Source of the DNA: UBA5066 sp046331465 | Lineage (GTDB): Bacteria; Acidobacteriota; Thermoanaerobaculia; UBA5066 | Reading direction: 5' to 3' | DNA: 64,000 nt | Assembly: GCA_046331465.1 (NCBI GenBank) | Contig: JAXLQV010000001.1 | Coordinates: forward strand, 930,001-994,000 | Part shown: one piece after another, positions 58,392-64,000 of the stretch | How positions within the stretch are numbered: the first letter of the stretch is position 1 | Layout: the number at the start of each line of letters is the position of its first letter | Program-made: the position numbers and the translations under genes | Notes under the pieces: generated by a model | Told to the model about the DNA's origin: nothing | The model's input: only the letters and a program-made list of their open reading frames with translations | Database searches by the model: none

Positions 58392-60104
58392 TCAGACGGG
58401 CCTGGCGGGAGCCGCCGCGCCTCCCCGCGCAAGGAGCGCGGGGACCTGCTCGACAGCCTGCTCCAGGGTGAAGAACATCCTCTCGCGCCCGACCGCCGCG
58501 CCGAGCGGGGAGCGCTCGACCATCTCGCGCACGTGGTGGTTGAGGGAGACGAGGCAGAGGAGGATCCCCCGCGACCGCATCGTCTCCTCGGCCTCGACGA
58601 GCGACTTCAGGGCCGTGTACTCGAGGTCGATCAGGGGCCGGCAGTCGATCAGCACGGCGCGCGGTTCCGCCTTCTGGATCAGGGCGAGGAGCGCGTCCAT
58701 CGCCCACTGGACGTTCAGGAAGTAGAGGCGCCCGACGATCCGGACGAGGAGGAGCCCCTCGAAGCCCTCGTCCTCGGGGTGGTCGGGCGAGACGTGGCGG
58801 TAGTAGGGGGTGCCGTGCTTGCGCCGGATCTCGTAGACCGGCGGGTGGATCGACTGGGCCGAGAGCGCGATGACGGAGACGACGACGGCGACGAGGATTC
58901 CCTTGAGGGTCCCGAACACCATGACCCCGGCCGTCGCGGCGAGCGCCCAGACGAGCTCCGTCCTCCGGATCCTCGCGATGGCGCGGAAGTCCTTGACCTT
59001 GATGAGGGGGATCGAGGTCGCGACGACGACGGCGGCGAGGGCGGCCGACGGCATGAGGCCGAGGAGGGGCGCGAGGAAGAGGAGCGTCGCGAGGCCTCCG
59101 AGCGCGGCGACGGCCCCGCAGAGCTGGGTCTTCGCCCCGGCGCTGCGGCTCACGGCCGACTGCGACGTCCCCCCGCCGGAGGGCATGCAGCCGAAGAAGC
59201 CGCCGGCGACGTTCGCAGCCCCGAGCGCGACGAGCTCCCGGTCGGGGTCGGGCTGCGGCTCGCCCTTCTGCCGGAAGGCCCGGCCGACGGCGACCGTCTC
59301 GATGAAGCTCATCAGCGCGATGCCGACCGCCCCGGGCCAGAGCTCCCCGAGGAGGGAGACGCTCGGCAGGGTGAGCGGGGGGAACCCTCCCGGCACGTTC
59401 CCGACGGTCGCGACCCCCATCGCCGCGAGGCCGAGGGCGCTCGAGGCCGCGATGGCGGCGACCACGGCGACGAGCGGGCCGGGGAGCTTCGGGGCGAGGT
59501 GCTCGAGCAGGAAGATCAGGCCAAGGAGGCCTGCCCCGACGAGGAGTGTGGGGACCGACGTCTCGCCGAGTTTTCGGAGGATCGCGAAGATGTCCCTGAG
59601 GAACCCCGCCTTCTCGATGTGGATCCCGAGGAGCTTCGGCAGCTGGTCGACGATGATGACGAGGCCGAGGCCCGCCTTGAATCCCGTCAGGACGGGGTCG
59701 GAGATCAGGTTCGCGACGGCGCCGAGGCGGAGCAGGCGCGCGACGAGGAGCATCGCGCCGACGACGACCGAGAGCGTCGCCGCGACCGTGAGCGGCGAGA
59801 CCCCGCTCCCCTCGGGCGCGAGCTGGGCGACCTGCGCCCCGGCGAGGATGGAGATGGTGGCAGTCGTGCTGATGCTGAGCGGTCGCGAGCCGCCGATGAA
59901 GGCGTAGAGGACCGCCGGGACGAAGGCCGTGGCGAGGCCGGCCTGGAGCGGGAGCCCGGCGATCGTCGCGAACGCGAGCGCTTTGGGGACCACGACGGCG
60001 GCGGTCGTGACGCCGGCCACGACGTCGGCCGTCAGCCATTCCCTGCGATATCCCGGCAGCCACTCGAGCACCGGCCAGCTCGTCTCGGTCTTCGTTTCGC
60101 TCAT
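58392..60104 (-). CDS. SulP-family anion transporter with STAS domain
   Basis: 570 residues, ATG at 60104 behind CAGGAGG. The membrane part (about 15-400) shows SulP features: LTADVVAGVTTAAVVVPKALAFATIAGLPLQAGL, GGSRPLSISTTATISILAG and SGGGTSQSAVSRSAGAKTQL. A cytoplasmic STAS domain (about 445-560; VRIVGRLYFLNVQWAMDALLALI, AVLIDCRPLIDLEYTALKSL) follows. SulP proteins import sulfate, bicarbonate or other anions. Given the sulfatases in the window sulfate uptake is attractive, but bicarbonate or dicarboxylates are equally possible. Confidence 0.93.
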   Translation of the reverse strand: MSETKTETSWPVLEWLPGYRREWLTADVVAGVTTAAVVVPKALAFATIAGLPLQAGLATAFVPAVLYAFIGGSRPLSISTTATISILAGAQVAQLAPEGSGVSPLTVAATLSVVVGAMLLVARLLRLGAVANLISDPVLTGFKAGLGLVIIVDQLPKLLGIHIEKAGFLRDIFAILRKLGETSVPTLLVGAGLLGLIFLLEHLAPKLPGPLVAVVAAIAASSALGLAAMGVATVGNVPGGFPPLTLPSVSLLGELWPGAVGIALMSFIETVAVGRAFRQKGEPQPDPDRELVALGAANVAGGFFGCMPSGGGTSQSAVSRSAGAKTQLCGAVAALGGLATLLFLAPLLGLMPSAALAAVVVATSIPLIKVKDFRAIARIRRTELVWALAATAGVMVFGTLKGILVAVVVSVIALSAQSIHPPVYEIRRKHGTPYYRHVSPDHPEDEGFEGLLLVRIVGRLYFLNVQWAMDALLALIQKAEPRAVLIDCRPLIDLEYTALKSLVEAEETMRSRGILLCLVSLNHHVREMVERSPLGAAVGRERMFFTLEQAVEQVPALLARGGAAAPARPV

Positions 60105-60322
60105 CCCGGGCCTCCTGCCGGCGCCGACGGGAGCCGCGGACCGACGGCGGGGCCTGCCGCCCGCCCCGACCCGCGGCCACCCCGAGCCAGACTTCGCGAT
60201 TCTGCCCCGGCGGCCGGGCGCGGGCCCGGGAATTCGCCCGCCGGACTGCGACGTCGGAATACGGCAAGAAGCCGCGGGCGGAGCGAAGGACGACCGGCGG
60301 GTGCGAGAATTCCGTTCCGCCG

Positions 60323-61066
60323 ATGGCAGCCACACAGCGGTCTCCCGCAGCCGGTCCTCGCCGCCGAGCCGTGGGGCGCGTGTTTCGCGACACCGCGGCG
60401 GTGTGGCAGAAGGAAGAGGGCGCGTCCGTCCTCTTCACGTTCCTCGTCCTCGACATCTTCGTCGTCCCGTTCCTGCGCACGTGGTTCCCGACCCTCGCGC
60501 CCGTGAGCACGGTCGCGCTCGTCCTCCTGTTCCTCGTCGGGATCCTCGTCGTCTTCCAGGGGACCTGGGCGAAGCTCGTCGCCTGCCTCTTCGCCGGCTC
60601 CGCGATCGCCCTCGAGATCGTCCGGCTCGTCGGCGGCGGCGACCCGTTCGGCCCGTGGCGGGCCGGCCTGTCGTGCGTGACGATCGGCCTCTTCACCGTC
60701 GTGACGCTCTTCCGGGTCTTCGCTCCGGGCGAGGTCACGACGCACCGCCTCGTCGGCGCCGTCGCGGCCTACCTCCTCGTCGGCCTCACCTGGGCGCTCG
60801 GCTACGAGTGGATCGAGCTCGTGCGGCCCGGGTCGCTGCAGGGCGGCGCCCGGATGGCGGAGAGCGCCTATCCCGCGACCCTCTACTTCAGCTTCGTGAC
60901 GCTGACGACCGTGGGCTACGGGGACGTCCTCCCGGTGTCGGAGCAGGCGCGGGCTCTCGCGAACCTCGAGTCGCTCATCGGGGTCCTCTACCCGGCGGTC
61001 CTGATCGGCCGGCTCCTCTCGATGCACGGCGGGGGCGGCGCGCCGCCCCCGGAGCCGCCGGTCTAG
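60323..61066 (+). CDS. Potassium channel protein (Ion_trans_2 pore)
   Basis: 247 residues with about five helices ahead of a single pore module: pore helix YPATLYFSFVTLTTVGYGDVLP, containing the K+ selectivity filter TVGYGD (about residues 203-208), and a last helix ALANLESLIGVLYPAVLIGRLL. No regulatory RCK domain, only a short Gly/Pro tail. Divergent from the SulP gene and overlapping the convergent PPK2 gene by four bases. Confidence 0.9.
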   Translation: MAATQRSPAAGPRRRAVGRVFRDTAAVWQKEEGASVLFTFLVLDIFVVPFLRTWFPTLAPVSTVALVLLFLVGILVVFQGTWAKLVACLFAGSAIALEIVRLVGGGDPFGPWRAGLSCVTIGLFTVVTLFRVFAPGEVTTHRLVGAVAAYLLVGLTWALGYEWIELVRPGSLQGGARMAESAYPATLYFSFVTLTTVGYGDVLPVSEQARALANLESLIGVLYPAVLIGRLLSMHGGGGAPPPEPPV

Positions 61067-61884
61067 AACTTCTCCTCGACGTACCGGAACGGGTGCTTCG
61101 TCTCCACGTAGTCGCCCGGCTTCCCGCGCTTCGGGAGCTTCACCTTCTTCTCCTTGATCTCCTCGTAGGGGATCCGGGAGAGGAGGTCCGAGATGATGTT
61201 GAGGCGGGCCTTCTTCTTGTCGTCCGACCGCGCCACGAGCCACGGCGCGAAGTCGGTGTCCGTCGCCTCGAACATGTCGTCCCGGGCGCGCGAGTAGTCG
61301 TACCAGCGGCTGTACGACTTCAGGTCCATCGGGGAGAGCTTCCAGGTCTTCCGGCCGTCGTCGATGCGTGCCTTCAGGCGCCGGGTCTGCTCCTCGGGAG
61401 TCACCTCGAGCCAGTACTTGACGAGGATGATCCCCGCGTCGACCATCGCCCTCTCGACGAACGGAGCGGCCATCAGGAACTTCTTCACCCTCTCCATCGA
61501 GGTGAAGCCCATGACCCTCTCGACGCCGGCGCGGTTGTACCAGCTCCGGTCGAAGATCACGACCTCGCCCGCCGCCGGGAAGTGCGCCATGTAGCGCTGC
61601 ACGTACATCTGGGTCTTCTCGCGCTCGGTGGGCGCGGGGAGCGCCACGACCCGGAAGACACGAGGGCTGACCCGCTCGGTGATCGCCTTGATCGTCCCGC
61701 CCTTCCCCGCCCCGTCGCGCCCCTCGAAGACGACACAGACCTTCAGGCCCTTCGCGACGACCCACTTCTGGAGCTTCACGAGCTCGACATGGAGCCGCTC
61801 GAGCTCCCTGTCGTACTCCTTGCGACCGAGCTTGCCGCCCTCCCCCGCCTTCGTCTCCTCGGCCTGCTTCTTCTTCTTCGCCAT
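61063..61884 (-). CDS. ppk2: Polyphosphate kinase 2 family protein
   Basis: 273 residues; ATG at 61884 after AAGGAGA. P-loop VVFEGRDGAGKGGTIKAI, lid arginines, EKTQMYVQRYMAHFP and the Walker B-like VVIFDRSWYNRAGVERVMGF are complete, followed by KTWKLSPMDLKSYSRWYDYSRARDDMF. Length and single domain are those of class I PPK2, which uses polyphosphate to phosphorylate GDP or ADP. The N-terminus is a Lys-rich extension. Cytoplasmic; no linked polyphosphate gene. Confidence 0.95.
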   Translation of the reverse strand: MAKKKKQAEETKAGEGGKLGRKEYDRELERLHVELVKLQKWVVAKGLKVCVVFEGRDGAGKGGTIKAITERVSPRVFRVVALPAPTEREKTQMYVQRYMAHFPAAGEVVIFDRSWYNRAGVERVMGFTSMERVKKFLMAAPFVERAMVDAGIILVKYWLEVTPEEQTRRLKARIDDGRKTWKLSPMDLKSYSRWYDYSRARDDMFEATDTDFAPWLVARSDDKKKARLNIISDLLSRIPYEEIKEKKVKLPKRGKPGDYVETKHPFRYVEEKF

Positions 61885-62027
61885 CGGTTTTCTCCTTGTG
61901 GTCCCGTTCATTCTCGCGCGGCCCCGCGCCCCTCGCCGGGAAAAGGAACGCCGGGGCGCCCGGGGAGGAGGCACCGGGCGCCCCGGCCGGGGAATCCGCC
62001 GCCGTGCCCGCGGCGGCGGCCGTGGAA

Positions 62028-62061
62028 GGCGCCGCGTCCCGAGAGGCGGGGACGCGGCGCC
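62028..62061 (-). terminator. Perfect 13-bp hairpin after the glutaminase gene
   Basis: GGCGCCGCGTCCC (62028-62040) and GGGACGCGGCGCC (62049-62061) with an 8-base loop lie seven bases beyond the glutaminase stop on the minus strand. Two smaller GC palindromes (CCCCGGCCGGGG and CCGCCGC/GCGGCGG) follow within 80 bases. No long T-run. Confidence 0.6.
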
Positions 62062-62067
62062 CGCGGT

Positions 62068-63108
62068 CTATCTCGGCTTCGGCGCGTACGGGTTCCCGCC
62101 GAGCGCGTTCGAGACGTCGGCGATCGCCTTCTGCCCGCGGACGCTGTTGCCGGCGTCGTCGAGCGGCGGCGAGACGACGGCGATGCCGAACTTCCCGGGC
62201 GAGACGGCGATGAGGCCGCCCCCGACGCCGCTCTTGGCCGGGAGGCCGGTCGAGAAGAGCCACTTGCCCGAGTTGTCGTAGAGGCCCGCCGTCGCCATCA
62301 CGGCGAGGATACCCGGCACGTTCTCGACCTTCACGAGCTGCCTGCCGGTCAGCGGGTTCTTCCCGCCGTTCGCCAGCGTCGCCGCCATCGCGGCGAGGTC
62401 CTTCGCGTTCACGTTCACCGAGCACTGCTCGGTGTAGATGTCCGTCGCGCGGAGCGGCTCGGCCTTGATGTAGTCATACGCGTACATCAGGTAGCCGATC
62501 GCCTGGTTGCGCTGGTTCGTCTCCGACTCGGACCTGAAGACCGCCTCGTTCACCGAGAGGGGGCGCCCGGCGAAGTCGGAGTAGGTGGCGAGGAGGGACT
62601 TCCAGATCTCCTCGCGCGTCGCTCCCTTCAGCATGCTCGTCGCGGTGATCGCGCCCGGGTTCACCAGGGGGTTGATCTCGGGCCCGCCGAGGGACTTCTT
62701 GGCGAACTCGACGGCGACGATGGAGTTGAAGCGCATTCCCGTCGCGTCGACGCCGATCGTCTTCACGATCGCGTCGGGGCCGCTCTCCTCGATGACCTTC
62801 GCCATCGTGAAGACCTTCGAGATCGACTGGATCGAGACCTCGGACTTCACATCGCCGGCCGTGTAGACCTTCCCATCGGCCGTGACGAGGGCGATCCCGA
62901 AGATCTTCGGGTCGACCTTCGCGAGCGCCGGGATGTAGTCCGCGTTCGCGCCTTCCCTGAGGTCCCTGTACTTTTCGTACGCCGCGTCGACGGCCTTCTG
63001 GTACTGGTCCGGCGTCTGGGCGAAGGCTGCCGGGGCGAGGGCCGCCGCCAGCGCGACGGCCCCGGCGGCGGCGAGGCAGGCGAAGACGCGAGACGGCTTC
63101 CGGGTCAC
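62068..63108 (-). CDS. glsA: Glutaminase (serine-dependent beta-lactamase fold) with signal peptide
   Basis: 346 residues from a GTG (63108) that overlaps the porin stop as GTGA, with GGAGG six bases upstream. A signal peptide (ACLAAAGAVALAAALAPAAFAQ) is present, so the enzyme is exported, unlike most GlsA proteins. Family motifs: FGIALVTADGKVYTAGD, S95-I-S-K98 (nucleophile Ser and general-base Lys), NPLVNPGAI, SESETNQRNQAIGYLM and KSGVGGGLIAVSPGKFGIAV. Hydrolyses L-glutamine to glutamate and ammonia, here in the periplasm. Coupled to a porin that could admit the substrate. Confidence 0.93.
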   Translation of the reverse strand: MTRKPSRVFACLAAAGAVALAAALAPAAFAQTPDQYQKAVDAAYEKYRDLREGANADYIPALAKVDPKIFGIALVTADGKVYTAGDVKSEVSIQSISKVFTMAKVIEESGPDAIVKTIGVDATGMRFNSIVAVEFAKKSLGGPEINPLVNPGAITATSMLKGATREEIWKSLLATYSDFAGRPLSVNEAVFRSESETNQRNQAIGYLMYAYDYIKAEPLRATDIYTEQCSVNVNAKDLAAMAATLANGGKNPLTGRQLVKVENVPGILAVMATAGLYDNSGKWLFSTGLPAKSGVGGGLIAVSPGKFGIAVVSPPLDDAGNSVRGQKAIADVSNALGGNPYAPKPR

Positions 63109-64000
63109 TTCTTTCCTCCGAGTGTCCACGAGAAGTTGTACTTGAACGACATCTGGAACCGCAGGTCGTCGGTGCTCCAGCCGTCGGTGAAGTTCTTCCT
63201 CTGGCCCCACTGGAGCTCCGCCGCCGCCATGACCCCCGAGACCGGCGTGTACATGACGTTCCCGATGGCGTAGTGGCCGGAGTCGAACGCGTCCGGAGAC
63301 TGCCCGTTGGGGTTGTCCATCCCGAAGTAGGAGTAGCCGATCGCGGTATTGAACTTCTTCGACCAGGCGTGTTCGTAGAACGCGACGATGCCGAGGAGCG
63401 GGATCGCCTCGCCGACGACGGGTTTCGTGGCGTTGCCGGGGTTGTTCCGGATGCCGATGTCGATCGGCGCGTCGTTCATGTAGTTCTCGACGCCTTCGCC
63501 GTAGACGACCGACGCCCGGATCAGGTCGCCGCTCCCGACCTTCAGGTTCGTCGACGCGTGGAGGCCCCATCCCGTGTCGCTCCCCGAGAGGTCGTACTGG
63601 TCGGTGTTCACGTCGTCCCACTTGATCTGCCGGAGGATGCCGGCGACCTGGAAGTAACCCCACGTCCCCGTCTTCCGGTAGTGTGCCGAGAGGTCGGGGA
63701 GCGGGGTCCGGATCCTCACCCCCTCGAGCTCGACGCGGTCGGCGTAGACGCCGCCGTCGGCGCTCGCGCCGGGGCGCTCGAGCGCGACGAAGACCTCGTT
63801 CTCGCCCCGCATCGGCATCCAGCGGAGCTGGACGTTCCGGAAGAGGGGCATGCCGCTCGGACCCCAGTACTCCACCGTGTTCGGGAAGATGTCCGGGTCC
63901 ATGAAGGGGCTCCAGGTCTGCCCCACCCCGAGCGCGCCGACCTCGCCCCAGGCGTGCCGGAGCCGGATCGTCGTCTGCCCCGCGTCGACGCCGACGCCGA
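63105..64000 (-). CDS. DcaP-like outer-membrane porin (5' end outside window)
   Basis: The frame is open to the window edge; about 297 residues are visible. The segment RLRHAWGEVGALGVGQTWSPFMDPDIFPN is the characteristic DcaP sequence following the early strands. Further barrel strands (GYFQVAGILRQIKWDDV, GWGLHASTNLKVGSGD, FNTAIGYSYFGMDN) run to FQMSFKYNFSWTLGGKK. DcaP porins move dicarboxylic or small organic acids. The stop overlaps the glutaminase GTG, implying co-expression. An internal GTG at 63924-63926 is not a start, because family sequence continues upstream. Confidence 0.88.
   Translation of the reverse strand, partial: GVGVDAGQTTIRLRHAWGEVGALGVGQTWSPFMDPDIFPNTVEYWGPSGMPLFRNVQLRWMPMRGENEVFVALERPGASADGGVYADRVELEGVRIRTPLPDLSAHYRKTGTWGYFQVAGILRQIKWDDVNTDQYDLSGSDTGWGLHASTNLKVGSGDLIRASVVYGEGVENYMNDAPIDIGIRNNPGNATKPVVGEAIPLLGIVAFYEHAWSKKFNTAIGYSYFGMDNPNGQSPDAFDSGHYAIGNVMYTPVSGVMAAAELQWGQRKNFTDGWSTDDLRFQMSFKYNFSWTLGGKK

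Overview
The window is very GC-rich, densely packed bacterial DNA from a diderm. More than a third of the genes encode outer-membrane beta-barrels or exported proteins. DUF3300/DUF2950 pairs, formylglycine-type sulfatases, patatin-barrel proteins and GAF/PAS sensor proteins together suggest a soil or sediment Acidobacteriota-like organism. That placement is an inference, because no rRNA or housekeeping marker is present. I saw no tRNA, rRNA, CRISPR array or intact insertion sequence.

Layout. 1-5.2 kb: the end of a DcaP-like porin, then a tandemly duplicated DUF3300-DUF2950 pair behind a good sigma-54 (-24/-12) promoter. 5.3-13.7 kb: a cyclase-family hydrolase, a FadL-type barrel, a patatin-barrel esterase with a small barrel downstream, a membrane protein, a glycine-zipper protein, a barrel and an AraC regulator. 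13.9-25.4 kb: two sulfatases with an accessory barrel, a lipoprotein and AraC regulator, a DUF2092 pair, and a BamA-like/VIT-like/barrel cassette. 26.0-31.2 kb: an overlapping-gene operon with less extreme codon use. It encodes a membrane-anchored thioredoxin-fold protein, a stand-alone C39 peptidase, a short exported peptide with five Cys, a large permease, an ABC ATPase, a Yip1-like protein and a MauE-like protein. I read this as a possibly undescribed system that makes, oxidises and exports a peptide.

31.5-40.4 kb (minus strand): a putative Zn-phospholipase/nuclease domain fused to a barrel, then an operon with a DszB-like desulfinase homologue, ferredoxin-nitroreductase, Zn dehydrogenase, two small membrane proteins, CoA-disulfide reductase-rhodanese and an ABM-domain protein. 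This operon has a sigma-54-type promoter next to a sigma-54 activator gene. 40.6-51.0 kb: a sensory cluster (sigma-54 activator, receiver-only regulator, two NarL-type histidine kinases, DUF2254 protein, barrel, AraC, NarL-type regulator) in which three promoters share one sequence module. 51.0-58.4 kb repeats much of the left side (small barrel, glycine zipper, sulfatase, accessory barrel, BamA/VIT/barrel cassette) in the same order but with segments inverted. 58.4-64 kb: SulP transporter, K+ channel, PPK2, exported glutaminase and another DcaP-like porin that runs off the window.

Two themes recur. One is duplicated surface-protein cassettes, with one sulfatase/barrel pair almost identical between copies. 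The other is tight translational coupling: four-base NTGA overlaps occur with ATG, GTG, TTG and, three times, apparently CTG as the only possible start.
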